The notes under the pieces are model-generated. The model was not told the DNA's origin, made no database searches, and saw nothing but the letters and a program-made list of their open reading frames with translations. A stretch of 64,000 nt of DNA from Ditylenchus dipsaci (taxonomy: Eukaryota > Nematoda > Chromadorea > Rhabditida > Anguinidae): the NCBI GenBank assembly GCA_004194705.1, contig SADC01000117.1:22872-86871 (forward strand), in the 5' to 3' direction. This document shows, piece after piece, positions 12,301-21,720 of the stretch (position 1 is its first letter; each line of letters starts with the position of its first letter). A program made the position numbers and the translations under genes.

Positions 12301-14608
12301 TGGCCGGAAAATATGTACAGTGCGCATTTGTCGTTGCTTTATATGGATATCCTCTCAAATTAATTCCAGACTGAGATTTTGAAAAAACGACTGGTAAAAT
12401 CGAAACCCTTGTGATTTTAAAGGCCAGACAGGCCATCGTTGCACGGGGACAGCACCGGTGTACGGCGTTTGGCGCCGTTTTAAAAGAAAAAAAACAGTGT
12501 CCAGCCAATTTCCCGCTTATTTTTAAAAAGTTTGGCGACAGTGTCACAGTTTTTGACGATTTTATATTGTCTTTGGCTAGCCAAGCCCAAAAATTGCAGG
12601 GATTTCGATTTTACCAGTCATTTTTCAAAATTATATAAAGGCACGCACACAATGATCCGTTTTTGTCCGCATTCGCATTTTGGCCGCTTCACTTGGCGTT
12701 ACCATCCGCATGCGTTATCACCTGCATGTGGATGCGGTGCTGATGCGGATTCATTGTGAATGTAGCATAATTTTTACACCAAGACTAATGGACAAACTTT
12801 GTAGACAAACACTCTATTTTTCAAAATATGACGGGTCTGAATAATAAAATTGCCGGATTTTTGAAAAACGGCCCACAAAATCGAAATCCTTGCGATTTTC
12901 AAAGCTTGATTAAAGGGGCATGGTCACCTGTTTTTGAATTTGTCCCTGCCAATTCAGAAAAATGTTCGATTTATTGAACTTTTGTACAGATTTTTCAGCT
13001 TGGTTTTGTTAACAAAACAAGACCTAGAATTTAATTTTAGATATAGTTTTGTTAAAAACCAAGTTGAAAAATTCGTACAGAAGTTCAATGATTCGGGAAA
13101 AAAAATGTTCGAATTGGCGGGGACAAAATTTGTAACAGGTGACCATGCCCCTTTAACCAAGGACAACTGGCAACAATTTTCAAAAATATAGGTAAAAAGT
13201 GTCGGAGCCTAGGCGGGAACGAACTTGCCCCATATATGGGACACCCAAATACGGCATTTTCACGTCAAATTTTGGTGTTTTTTGAATTATTCTTATTTGA
13301 CTTGTAATCTAATATGAAATTTGTTTTTGCAAAAACGTGCTGCGTCATAGTCTGCGCATTTAAGGGTTAAAAACGTTAGTTTTAGAGCTTCAAGATTTCA
13401 ATAAAAATAATAATTTTTAATCTTTTTATAATTTTTTTAAATAAAAATCCTATGAAATATTTACCTGACCCGATTTTGCCATCACACCCCACAGGCAAAC
13501 AAACTCCATCCACACAAACAGCTTCGGAAAGAGTGGCATGATCGCTGCATCTGGTTCCATCGATCACTTTGTCTGCCCATTTGTAGTAGAAGCTGGCGGT
13601 CTCTGGTTTGCAGGTCAGCTCGCACTTGTTCTTACCGGCGTATGGCTTCCACTGAACCAGAATTGGCTATAAACTTAAGGATCTATAAAAGTGCTTTTTA
13701 CCTTGAAATAGTTGCCATCCAAAGGACTGTCATCATGTTTAGAGCATTGCTCCGCACGGAAATCGGTTTGCACAGCACACGGCTCCACATTGCAAGAGAT
13801 GTATCTGATAGATGGACCGGTGCATTCGCCACTAAATTGGGATTCTAATTTTTAAAAAATCAGATTTCTGTCAAAAATTGGTATAAAATGTTGAGTTTTT
13901 TGCTTTTGTTCCTTAAGCTATTTTTTCCACACAATTTAAAATAAATTTAAAAACCAAAATTAATTTAAAAAATTTCCCGAAATGCGATTGTAACAACTTT
14001 TTAGAGTAGATCATAAGTCTTAAATAACTTTGGAAAGCCTGTTAAAAATTTCTGAGTCCTAGACGAAATTCAAGTATTCCAATCCTATCCAAAATTTTGT
14101 TCTTGAATTTGGAAATTCTTAGTCCTGCTTAAAAATTCGGGTCTCCAACTCCAAAATTTAAAGTACTTGACAAGCCATATAATAACTTTATTGTTGTATT
14201 TTCACATACTTTTCAAGTAACTCAATAATACTTACTTGCAATCCCGTTTTTCTACTTGAACACCTCCTCCACAGGAGCGAGAGCATGGCTTTTCCTGAGT
14301 CCAATGACCCCAAACACCGGATTCAGTGCCTTTGTCGACGGTGATGGACACATCATCTCCTACAGTTATTTGGTAGGCCTGACGCTTCACTCGAGCTGAC
14401 TCCGGGTCGGCCTCTTTGGGGCTGAGAGGGTGGAGAGGGACTTGCTCGCTGGCATGGCCCTTGAAACAATTAAAGTTAACTTCTAGTTCTCTACAAATGT
14501 CTTGAATCAATGACCGACCTCAGCGTAACTGGAGAAAAAAGGTAAAGAAAAGGGCACAACCAGTCCCACAACCGACAAAAGTGTCAGAGCAAGAAGAAGT
14601 TGCTTCAT
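65..14608 (-). CDS. mig-6 (papilin): papilin, ADAMTS-like matrix glycoprotein (3' end outside window)
   Basis: Papilin is a secreted basement-membrane glycoprotein; in nematodes (MIG-6) it acts with ADAMTS proteases in cell migration. Domain order seen: signal peptide, dibasic RVKRQ site, TSP1 repeat, cysteine-rich module, ADAMTS spacer, six more TSP1 repeats, eleven GCCPDG-type cassettes, Kunitz domain, incomplete Kunitz domain, Gln/Pro-rich linker, another Kunitz domain. No metalloprotease domain, as expected for papilin. Exons, 5' to 3' on the minus strand: 14608-14519, 14459-14236, 13831-13702, 13666-13465, 11196-11024, 10552-10244, 10179-10047, 6900-6836, 6778-6453, 6159-6019, 5613-5582, 5524-5443, 5386-5272, 5222-5095, 4980-4770, 4718-4490, 4411-4256, 4196-3918, 3853-3808, 3753-3657, 3102-2988, 2934-2752, 2394-2357, 2298-2195, 2129-1767, about 333-65. 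Most junctions keep phase with GT-AG sites. The frame breaks by one base in several exons (about 11100, 5360, 4690, 4100, 3720, 3040, 1960, 170), each time with the conserved motif resuming. Identity is very secure; whether the locus is intact depends on read-level checking. Confidence 0.95.
334..1766. other. papilin intron with no recognised gene
   Basis: Apart from the MITE at 509-687 this holds a GC-richer stretch (1040-1120 and 1400-1600, CCCCGGGCGG-like) and, at about 1600-1720, a divergent copy of a module also at about 7330-7450 and 18180-18290 (ATTTTGTAGCTCATCTCAC ... CACAATGC). A small papilin exon could have been missed. Confidence 0.5.
509..687. mobile_element. hAT-type MITE (179 bp) in papilin intron
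   Basis: Ends CAGGGCTGATC and GATTCAGCCCTG form an imperfect terminal inverted repeat. Flanks TACCACAC (501-508) and TACCGCAC (688-695) are a 7/8 target-site duplication, the hAT length. The interior is built from CCGATATCCGA-like palindromes. No coding capacity. Confidence 0.8.
1767..2129 (-). other. papilin exon 25: Gln/Pro-rich linker
   Basis: On the minus strand the exon begins DRIYGYSRNQQPAAYKQF and becomes a low-complexity run of QQP and PAPQWPS repeats, with a duplicated block of about 60 bases and a run of QYPSP at the end. One repeat copy lacks a C that the other has, shifting frame. Such linkers between Kunitz domains are flexible spacers. The plus-strand ORF over it is a shadow. 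Confidence 0.8.
2195..2394 (-). other. papilin exons 23-24: incomplete Kunitz domain
   Basis: Exon 23 (2394-2357) gives CYLPKWKDLSD and exon 24 (2298-2195) continues VARYWYDYTTKQCAAFWWRG and then NNFASWEEC after a possible one-base shift. The aromatic YDYTTKQC and FWWRGC core is clearly Kunitz. The usual second cysteine is not seen (SDVARYW instead) and the last cysteine is not visible in the next exon, so it may be a degenerate domain without the C2-C4 disulfide. Sequence errors could also hide a cysteine. Confidence 0.75.
2490..2660. mobile_element. ATAACGG-repeat MITE remnant, pogo/Tigger-like
   Basis: Contains GATATAACGG motifs in alternating orientation (CGATATAACGGAACC, GTTATAACGGCACC, GATATAACGGCACC, CCGTGATATCG) and ends GAATTGACTGTATTA. 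This resembles the ends of Tc1/pogo-type MITEs that occur elsewhere in the window (46250-46350, about 50760-50830). Exact ends and target duplication are not clear. Confidence 0.45.
2752..2934 (-). other. papilin exon 22: Kunitz domain
   Basis: One exon encodes a complete Kunitz/BPTI-type domain: CNLPQDQG at the start, WFYDTAEGRCSQFWFGGCGG in the centre, and NNFVSKELCEQIC at the end, with all six cysteines at canonical spacing. The reading frame is unbroken across it. Kunitz domains are standard in the C-terminal part of papilins and may bind or inhibit serine proteases. Confidence 0.93.
2988..4980 (-). other. papilin exons 15-21: eleven GCCPDG cassettes
   Basis: This is the papilin cassette: a roughly 40-residue unit repeated with the core [FY]-G-C-C-x-D-G and an A-x-G-x-x-x-x-G-C tail. 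Eleven cores can be read: EFGCCPD and DFGCCDD (4980-4770), FKCCPD (4718-4490), FGCCLD and YGCCKD (4411-4256), three FGCCPDG (4196-3918), CCPDGKTAA (3853-3808), GCCADGK (3753-3657) and HGCCPDGSS (3102-2988). Cysteine pairs suggest small disulfide-bonded modules in a row. Several units are joined only after single-base shifts, so exact unit lengths are uncertain. Confidence 0.9.
3103..3656. other. papilin intron carrying a hAT-type MITE (3400-3580)
   Basis: A MITE runs 3400-3580 with ends AAGGGCTCCGAA and TTTCGAAGCCCTG, flanked by TTTTGTAG (3392-3399) and TTTTGTGG (3581-3588), a 7/8 duplication. It is the oldest-looking of three copies of one family; the others are at 7727-7935 and 34405-34616. 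The rest of the intron (3190-3390) is GC-richer and not recognised. Confidence 0.75.
7225..7472. mobile_element. MITE with TACCGTATAA-type ends
   Basis: Left end ATACCGTATAATCTATATT followed by TTACCCACCCCTAATTT; right end is the complement (GGGGTGGGTAATTATTAGAGG, then TTATACGGTA). The interior is the TTGTAGCGCATCTCAC ... CACAATGCCAAG module shared with about 1600-1720 and 18180-18290. It lies in a papilin intron. Confidence 0.65.
7545..7685. repeat. short tandem repeat with TTTAGGCATC units
   Basis: A 42-base unit starting GTTTAGGCATCCTTAACC and ending TAGGCATTTTTAG is repeated about twice, followed by two more partial units (TTTAGGCATC). TAGGC is frequent. In nematodes TTAGGC is the telomere unit, but this is too irregular to be telomeric. 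Confidence 0.6.
7727..7935. mobile_element. hAT-type MITE (209 bp), exact 8-bp duplication
   Basis: Ends CAGCGCTTCGAATG and GATTCGAAGCCCTG, flanked by identical TTTTAAAG at 7719-7726 and 7936-7943. The interior nearly matches the copy at 34405-34616 (shared TTATCCAGTGCTTGTTGCC), so both are fairly recent. It lies in a papilin intron. Confidence 0.9.
8130..9655. repeat. family A structured repeat, split by a hAT element
   Basis: The left part (to 8283) has the signature family A hairpin: AGGTAAGTAAGTGCGCGCAT, then AAGCCCCCTGAGCCCC-GAAGGGGCTTGG, then GAGATGCG and ACCTTAGA, then ACTCGAAAGTAACTCTGG. The right part (from 9548) resumes CATGCATACCAGAGCTTATT, then GCGGCAGGCCCCAG. Joining them restores the small palindrome CTCTGGATGCA ... 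GCATACCAGAG seen in other copies. Confidence 0.8.
8284..9547. mobile_element. non-autonomous hAT element (1264 bp)
   Basis: Ends TAGGCTTGGCA and TGCCAAGCCTA are an 11-bp terminal inverted repeat, flanked by identical TTAAAAAG (8276-8283 and 9548-9555). Subterminal regions carry many CCCGTCCCG and TCCCGGG motifs in inverted arrangement. Inside is a foldback (about 8470-8800) with arms containing GCCTTGGTCCCCCTGTTG. No transposase is readable. Confidence 0.9.
10244..11196 (-). other. papilin exons 5-6: ADAMTS spacer and start of TSP1-2
   Basis: Exon 5 has the KCGVCNGNDTTCKTV motif that opens the ADAMTS spacer, and after a one-base shift near 11100 the GYHDVIVLPVGATSIKV strand that always follows it. 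Exon 6 continues the spacer (GHFYLNGNYQIQ, then ELTIALLYQ) and ends in GQWSGCSVSCGAG, the start of the second TSP1 repeat. The shift lies between two parts of one conserved fold, so a missing base is the simplest reading. Confidence 0.9.
10678..10897. mobile_element. TTAA-type MITE, copy 1
   Basis: Left flank TTAA then AGGACCATGATCACG; the right end is degenerate (GAGCATGGTCT then TTCAA). The interior is an inverted repeat containing CCCCGCCAATTC and ATCCGTACAGAA, shared with the copies at 11627 and 12914. TTAA duplications point to a piggyBac-type transposase acting in trans. In a papilin intron. Confidence 0.7.
11627..11857. mobile_element. TTAA-type MITE, copy 2
   Basis: Bounded by TTAA at 11623-11626 and 11858-11861, with ends AGGCGCATGGTCACCTG and CAGGTGACCATGCCCCT. 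Interior arms carry CCCGCCAATTC and CCGTACAGAAGT. Its right TTAA is also the left TTAA of the next element. Confidence 0.85.
11862..12051. mobile_element. TTAA-type MITE, related family, directly abutting copy 2
   Basis: Bounded by TTAA at 11858-11861 and 12052-12055. Ends AGGACCATGG and GATGCTCCT. Long arms contain GCGCGCAGTGGCATGTGC, GAATTGGCGGG and ACTTCTCTTTCGT in mirror order. A similar plan is seen at 48386-48577. Confidence 0.82.
12914..13152. mobile_element. TTAA-type MITE, copy 3
   Basis: Bounded by TTAA at 12910-12913 and 13153-13156, ends AGGGGCATGGTCACCTG and CAGGTGACCATGCCCCT, a perfect 17-base inverted repeat. Same family as the element at 11627. In a papilin intron. Confidence 0.87.
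13465..14459 (-). other. papilin exons 2-4: first TSP1 repeat and cysteine-rich region
   Basis: Exon 2 (14459-14236) has a dibasic RVKRQ site and then a TSP1 repeat with the WGHW tryptophans and CSRSCGGG. Exon 3 completes the repeat (ISCNVEPC) and runs into the ADAMTS cysteine-rich module (FRAEQCSKHDD). Exon 4 holds the rest (CELTCKPE, YYKWADKVIDGTRC, VCVDGVCLPVGCD), matching the conserved C-x-V-x-G-x-C-x-x-x-GCD ending of ADAMTS and papilin proteins. No frame break was seen in these exons. Confidence 0.93.
14519..14608 (-). other. papilin exon 1: signal peptide
   Basis: The 30-codon first exon starts MKQLLLALTLLSVVGLVV, a short basic start and long hydrophobic core typical of a secretory signal. 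It ends in phase 0 at a GTCGGT donor. This ATG is the only one that leads a signal peptide into the TSP1 exon, so the start is well supported. A 5' untranslated exon could lie further right. Confidence 0.9.
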
Positions 14609-14787
14609 TACCACTGCCTTGCGCGCGCCTGTCCACAAATGCTTTAGATCCTTGCTACTATTACCACAATATTGCTCAGCTTGTTAGAAACAGTTGAGAG
14701 AGTATGCTTATACCCTGCAGATAAGGAAATTATTCATCGTATTTTATCTGAAATATCCCTTCCCAAAAGGGACAAAATGTACCTAAT

Positions 14788-14974
14788 GGCAACCGGACAA
14801 ACAGGTTTTTAAAAGTATTTGTCGCGCGACAAAAACGGAAAAAACCGTTTTTGTCGTTCATGTTTCGTCGCGCGACAAAAACGGTTTTTACATATTTTGT
14901 CGCGCGACAAATACTTTTAAAAAACGTTTTGTCGCGCGACAAATACTTTTAAAAACCTGTTTTGTCCGGTTGCC
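14788..14974. mobile_element. MULE-type MITE (187 bp) just upstream of papilin
   Basis: Ends GGCAACCGGACAAACAGG and the complement (CCTGTTTTGTCCGGTTGCC), flanked by identical 9-bp GTACCTAAT at 14779-14787 and 14975-14983. A 9-bp duplication is the Mutator/MULE hallmark. The interior carries four copies of the palindrome GTCGCGCGAC, mostly as TTTGTCGCGCGACAAA. It lies about 170 bases upstream of the papilin start codon and could affect its promoter. Confidence 0.92.
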
Positions 14975-14983
14975 GTACCTAAT

Positions 14984-16860
14984 ACGGTATTTTTTAAAAT
15001 GTCCTTTGGGAAATCCTGATATTGCGATGTCAAAGAAATATTGTAAAGAATTTAAAGTTTGGTTTGGGATATCAGCAATATCACAACTGCTATTTTATAG
15101 AAAATGGCTTAAAAATAAAAACACAAACCAAATCGAAAAAAGATTAAAGTATTTTATGGCAATTCAATTTTGAGAGTATTTTTCAAAATTATATTTATGT
15201 TGCTAATCCAACGGTACTTATGCTGTTTATCACCCTCCTCCACCGAATTTTTCGAAAATTGACCAAAAAGTCATTCTAAGTTATTTTTTTCTGCTAAAAA
15301 ATAAAAGAAACAGTTGCAAACAGTTTCTGACGCAAAGATGAACAAAAAAATTTACTTCAAGTCTTCAATGGTCTATTTAGGGAATTTTCGGGTTCTTTTC
15401 AATTATTTGTATATTTTTAGGATTAGGCAAAGGTAGGCAGCGTATGTTAGGATGGACACAAATATGTTTTTCAAAGCTGAGAAAAAGTAAAAAACCTATG
15501 TTTCAGTCCGTCCTAACATACGCTGGCCTACCCTTGCCTAAGCCTCAAACACAAAATACCTTAAAGACCATATACCCTTGAGAATTGTGGGTCAATTTGT
15601 TTGAGAGAAGCTCAAATTTTTATGTGAAAAACTGCTTACAAGTGTTTCTTTTATTGTGTTTAGGAGAAAAAAGCAGCTTAGGGCGTCTTTTTGTTCACCT
15701 TTCAAAAAATTAGGGGCTCGGCTGCGGATCAGGGTTTATAATAAACAGCATAAGTACTAACCCGACTTTTAATTTCGCACAAGTTTTTCCGCATCAGAAC
15801 ATCGCATAGTCAGAAAAATATTTCTTTAAAAAGAGATTTTAAAAATATATATTAGTTTTATTTGTCACTTGGGGAGGCCTTTTACTAGAAGTTACACGGT
15901 ACCACACAAACCAGCAAGCGTGAAATTAAAATTTGCACTTGATAAAAAAAGATCAAGTGGGACTACATTAGAGAGTTTTTTTTTTAATTTGAGTAGAATT
16001 ACATTTTTCAAATCTGAAGATTTTCAAAATACAGGCTGACACGAAGACAGACATGTTGAAAAAAGTAAGATAGTATTTTCACATGAAAATTGGTTATTTG
16101 TGCAGAATGAAGGGTAACTTTTTGGTGGTAAGAGACATTTTCGAATCTTAGAGCTTCAAAATAAATAAAAATATTTGGTTTTAAACTAATAATAAGACTA
16201 AATCTAGCTTCGGAAATTATTAATTTAAATTAATTAGCTATTGATCAAAGGTTGATCATTAGATTCTTTGTGGTGGCTCCAAGCAGAAGTAGAAAAAAAT
16301 TTATTTTTGTTCAAGCAAAAACAATAACATGATTTAACTCCATCTCGTCCAAATAAACAGCCTGGCCAATAAAGCGTCATTAGGAGATCTATCCTGCCAG
16401 AAAAAATAACAAAGCAGCAAAAATTAAACATTTACTTAACCCTTGTGGGGCAAAAAAAGAGTGTGGATGCAGTGCCCCTAATGCCCACAATAAATTATCT
16501 CTCTGCCAAAAAGAGTGCTTGGGGTGGGAAGCGCACAGGTAGCTGCTTATTATGCAATTCAACCATCCACTACTGTTTTCCCTCCACAAAAATAGACAAG
16601 GACAGTGAGACTCCTCCAAAGAGTCACTCTATAATGCCTTTCTCAACCAAAAACATTGAATTACACTGAGGTCAGCTACCTTGAGAGGCACAAAAAGAGC
16701 AAACTGAACAGCAGCCTATTAATTTTTGCGGATCACCCTCAGGATAGTTAAAGAAAAACTAAGTATGTTCTTTGAAGAAGAGTTAATTATGCTTTCATTG
16801 TTACCAAAAAAGATGTTTTTAGTTGATAAAAAGTGTATGCCTCAGGCGGGATTCAAACCG
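14984..16860. other. upstream/intergenic region, no gene recognised
   Basis: AT-rich DNA. It includes a hairpin at 15419-15545 whose arms contain AGGCAAAGGTAGGCAGC and GCGTATGTTAGGA, likely a small MITE. No ORF resembles a known protein and no exon chain with consistent phase was found on either strand. Confidence 0.5.
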
Positions 16861-16862
16861 AT

Positions 16863-18312
16863 TACTGTAAAACTTCTAATATAAGAGCACCCCCTGATTT
16901 AAACCCCCAAAAGTTCGTTCCCGCCTAGGGTCCGACACTTTTTTAAGTCCCATTCTTTAAAAAATTTTTAGTTCTGTTCTGACAGTCTGGTCGCAAATAT
17001 CGTAAGGATTCCGATTTTGCCGATCGTTTTTTTAAAAAAAAACAAATTTTAAGTTAAAAAAGTTAAAACTTTTTTCAAAAAGAGGTGCCACTATATCGAG
17101 GTTTTACTTTTTTAACCCAAATTTTGTTTTCTTTTCAAAAAACGATCGGCAAAATCGGAATCCTTACGATATTTGCAACCAGACTGTCACAACAGAATCG
17201 ATAAAATATTTCGAAAATTGGGTTAAAAAAAGTGTCGGACCCTAGGCGGGAACGAACTTTTGGGGGTGCCACTATAGCGAGGTTCAACTGTAATGCGAAA
17301 GTTTTGTTCAGAATTTCCCGCTGAGCAATATAGGAGAAAAAAATTCACTGAAAAAGTGCTCTTACCATTGAACCTTCAGGGGCTGATTCTTAGAGATCTC
17401 ACAGTTTAGAGTTGTTTTAATTATTTGATTGTATTTTTTTATACGAGAAAAATTTTGCACAGTTTAAACACTTTTAATGAGATTTTAAATAAATACAAGG
17501 TTACTCGGGTAACTGGCCGTATAACATGCAAAATATTAGCACTAAAAAATTCAGTTCTTATTTGTGAGCATCGAAAAATCTAAGCGCGGAAACTGCAGAT
17601 CATTTTGATTCCAAATCAAGACAGCAAGTCCTTAGAAGTCCTCGTTCTGTACTTTTGGGTTTTTGACACATTGTAACATGCTTTTGAGCCAAACGAAAAC
17701 ATACTTTTGAGCCCGTCTCAACGTTAACCGGCCTAAATTTACAAAAATGAATTTTTTTGTCTAAAAACCCCAAAAGTACATAACGCCACAAAAGGCGCGA
17801 AAATGACCAGAAAAAGCGGGGCACCGAGAAATTTGTTGATTATTGGACTATTTTCTCTAAGAACTTGCTGTCTTGTTTAGGCATCAAAATGATCTGCAAT
17901 TTTTGCGCTTTCAGTTACAGTCAAGTGCTGGAAAATAAACGGTGATATAAAAGATTTTTCGATGCTTACAAATAAGAACTGAATTTTTTATTTCAATTTT
18001 TTTGAAAAATTGAAACAACTCTAAACTGTGAGATCTCTAAGAATCAGCCCCTGAAGGTTCCATGGTAAGAGCACTTTTTCAGTGAATTATTTTCTCCTAT
18101 CTTGCTCAGCGTGAAATTTAACAAAAACGTTCGCATTGCTACGAACAGCCTTTTAAGTGTTAAAAACGCTACCCCTAATTTTGTAGCTCATATCACTGGA
18201 TACAAATTGAGTGGTAACTTGCCTGAGCGAACTCTTCAAGGCTTCGGTCAAAAACACAATGCCAAAAATATGATTTCGAATTAGGGGGTGCTATTCCATT
18301 AGAAGTTTTATG
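16863..18312. repeat. nested foldback elements (family E copy 1)
   Basis: The outermost ends are AAAACTTCTAATA ... AGCACCCCCTGATTT and the complement at 18275-18312. Inside are two hairpins side by side: 16905-17290, with arms GTTCGTTCCCGCCTAGGG ... GATTCCGATTTTGCCGATCG; and 17290-18115, with arms containing AGTGCTCTTACCATTGAACC and GAGATCTCACAGTTTAGAG. The second hairpin arm reads GGTTCCATGGTAAGAGCAC, tRNA box A-like. Related DNA is at 45650-46830. Confidence 0.7.
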
Positions 18313-21300
18313 ATCTTTTTGTGCAGAATGCAGCTTTGAGTGCTGTCAAAATTCTATTTTTGCCTATCAATTTTTTTCAACAACAACTTTTTTGGTGTGA
18401 AATGTCTTGTATATCCGAGTCAATCGAATTATTCTCAAACAGAATTTATTTTCGCCCCTAAAAAATCCAAAAACTAATGAAAAAATTGAATTGCAAATTA
18501 GCCCAAAAATCTCTCACATCGTGTTTTTGCCGCCTTCCCAAGCCAATAAATATGGTCAACCGAATATATCTTAGCCGTTTCTGCATTGCCATTATGCTTG
18601 GGAAAAAGATGTGCTTTCGACAAAAAAAGAGAAATATTGCTTATTGTGGGTTAGTGGAATGGCCCACAACAAACTGTTGTTTTGTCCGGACATAAACACA
18701 AAGAGCGGAGGTCCAATCAGCAGTAGTAAACTGTCAATTTTGGGCAGTCTACAGACATCTGGCGATGGCTGTAAATAATGTTTAGGTTTTGCTGCAGCAG
18801 CAGCAAAAAAGAGGCTTTCCAAATATAAAATGTGAATGGGTCTTCAGATTTGGCCATTCTTGTGCTTGGTCGCAACTCAAACAGGTTTTCTGAATCATAC
18901 AAAAATAAGAAAAACATGATTTTTGAATCCATCCTAAGCACAAACCAAAAAATTACAGGAAGACCAAGGCAATATGAAATCTTATATCAGCAAATAATAA
19001 CATTAACATTTTGCCCTGTGATTCTTGTTTGTTATGAAGTATTATTTTGTGCAAGATATCCGAAAAATGTAAAAAATTTTGAAGCAAGTTAAAAAAAATT
19101 TGCTGCATACTTCACCCTTTTCATGCTAAATTTTTTAAAACTTTTCATTAACATGGGAATTCCTGACTGTAACGACGGTTCACCCTGGTCCAGTTTTTTC
19201 ATGAGGAGCACTAATAGGAACACCAATAGGAACACTATCACAAAAAGCCCAATTTTAACGACTACTCGTTGAGGTCAGGTATGTTTTTTATTTAGGATAA
19301 CGAGCAGTGAATTTATTCAGTACAGAATCTACTTTTATACTCATAAGAAAGGCTGAGCTTTTTAATGGTGTGTCGTTTGCTCACATACGAGAAATTTATC
19401 ACAGCTAAAAATTCTTTATTCGAATTTGAACCAAGTATAAATCTTTTTCGCCTCGAACGGAATCTTGAATTCGACAGTGACTTTTTGATTCAAAGAGCAG
19501 TTTATTAAATAAATCGGCCATGCTGAACATGAATCCAGCGTTAGAGTTTCAAGTTTAAAAGTCTTTTACGTCAAACTGTGTTTTCCGACATTTTTTGGGC
19601 TCCTTTTTACTTTTTCTAAAAAGACTAAAAGCTTAGTGGAAAAATTAAAAATGAAGATATGATTAAAGATAATCGATGAGCTGAGCCAAAAACATTCGAT
19701 GACTATTTCCTGGATAGGGGCTCTAATTATCATTGCTTGTGTTTACTCACAGACTTAAACCACTGGTGCTTCAATGAAAAATTGAAGGCATTCAACCTTT
19801 TCAGTGTATTTTGAGGTTCCAGAATGGCTGATGGCCAAATCTCTTTAATAATATTCGGGATTTATCTTTGAACTTCACGTCAAAATCTTAATTTTAGCAC
19901 TGAAAAGCAATAAGCACTAGATATAATAGCAGTTTCGGCCAAAATACCCTAAAATGTCCTTATTTAGACCAAACATTTTTTATTTACGTGCCCTGTAGTT
20001 CGAAGCCGGATACAGAACAAGATTAAGGTGAATGACCAACACCCCTAAAACTCCCAAAGCTGATACTAATGTCTCTATAACGACTTTTGAATCCAAATCC
20101 CCAAATCCTGAAATGATGACTCATCCCTTCTGGCACCTCAGAACACACCTCATCAAGAAAAATAAGAAGAAGTAGCACTCAGAAAACAAAACATCCCGTT
20201 ATCCACCCTCGATTAATAGGTGCTAAACTTATTTTACAACCATCTAATATGCCATCCTCCCTTTAGCAACCCGAAACTCCGCCCCAGTGCTTGCCAGCCA
20301 AAATTACAATTGGCTTGCCAGAGGACAACAGGAGTTGATATCCATAAATTTATGGGCCATTTGAGTGAATCACCACTCGGAGGCTGAGCAAGCCCATCAA
20401 AACATTTATAATGCAAGACAGATCAGAGGTCACCCCCACTGCTTGGCCAGACTACTTTGCTCAGACTGCTTGCCCTGGCCCAACTGCAGCAATTAATTAG
20501 GATAAGCACCTAGCAGAGACTCCACTCCAGCGACAGTTTGTTTCACTAGAGCACTGGGTGGATCAATTAATTAATGACCGACTAAAAATAAGAGTTTGCC
20601 GACGAGAAATCCACCAATAACTTGATCCAAGCCAACAGAGGATTGAAGCAAAAAGTTTAAGAAGAAAGCAAAAAATAAATAAAACAAAAAAGTTCATTGA
20701 TTTATTGAAAAGAGTTTATAATTTGGGCGAATAAGTCTGTTCTCAAACATTTTTTTAAATGTCAGAAAAGTAAAGTCGTAGAATTTTATTCGGTTGTATG
20801 TAGGAAGAGACTTGACAAGATATTTTGTAAATAAAATAAATAATTAAATTCAAGCTTTTTGCGGCTGACTCAAAAATATGAAAAAAGTTGACTTTTTATA
20901 AAAGCAGATTAAATTTCACTCTCTGAAAAAAGTTATCCAGTCGCAGAACTAATTTGGTGAATCATTTGAGTCTCAACTCTGATTATTGTTGCAATTGTGG
21001 AAAATGATCAGTCTGGAATCGAGACAGCTTGGCTGGAACATTTGGTTACCATATAGTCTGCATTTGTTTATGAGCTTTTGTTTTTCGCATTGAGCTATTT
21101 GTTTATTTTATGGTGGGAGAGGAACGGCAAACTTTTCTCTAGGCTTAGAACGAGCGTTCAATCAGCAAATTTGGCGCAGAGCTTAGCAGTGACACATACT
21201 AGAACAAAACTGCAAAATAAACCATCAAAGTAGTTGGGCAGTGTTCCACAGGGCTTAATCAGCTACAGATGGCTGGTTTGTATAAGCCCTATGGGGCTAT

Positions 21301-21487
21301 GCATTATAACATCTGGCATTATTTTTGTTATTGCATCCACCGTTTGTGGAAAAATAAGAATTGGGGCAAGCAGCATCAAAATCCAAGAGAAATCTCAAAT
21401 CTCAAAAACTTGTATAATTTACCGCAGTCACTACATTTAGTATAATGAGGTCTTGTACATGATGATTAAATAAATAATAACAATTTT
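18313..21487. other. intergenic region, no gene recognised
   Basis: AT-rich with somewhat more complex stretches at 18500-18830 and 20210-20600. Short ORFs are present but none has recognisable motifs or splice-consistent neighbours. I see no repeat ends here. Confidence 0.45.
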
Positions 21488-21720
21488 TGGCGCTGCTTGG
21501 TTTTATTAGACCACCCCCTCCCCCATTAGTTTTTAGGCTCAGCCCTTTAGCTCAGGATTTGGCCCTTAGGCGTAGGCTCAGGGCCAATGGATCACTGAAT
21601 TCAGTTTTTTAAGTATAGTTTTCGGTAACCCTAAAAATTAGTCAGTCGGGGGGGGGGTTGTTGTGAAACCCAGTAGCGTTTTTGGGAAGGGGTTTTTGTA
21701 AAAATGAGTAGCGCCCAATT
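21488..21720. repeat. foldback with GCGCTAC/GTAGCGC ends, copy 1
   Basis: Left end TTTGGCGCTGCTTGGTTTTA, then CACCCCCTCCCCC and AGGCTCAGCCC; right part has a long G run, then CCCAGTAGCGTTTTTGG and GAGTAGCGCCC. The copy at 23816-24012 has the same plan (GGCGCTACTCG ... CGAGTAGCGTC) and includes irregular TTAGGCTTAGGC tracts. Confidence 0.55.

Noticed and set aside
65..14608. Papilin as a pseudogene
   Set aside because: Splice sites, cysteines and domains are all kept; single-base gaps in homopolymers recur in unrelated genes here, so sequence error is more likely. Not excluded.
14815..14945. Repeated GTCGCGCGAC units as a CRISPR-like array
   Set aside because: Only four copies, unequal spacing, eukaryotic context and a clear MITE with 9-bp target duplication.
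16445..16669. ORFs at 16389-16669 and 18477-18822 as genes
   Set aside because: No motif, no phase-consistent neighbouring exons; stop-free length is near chance for AT-rich DNA.
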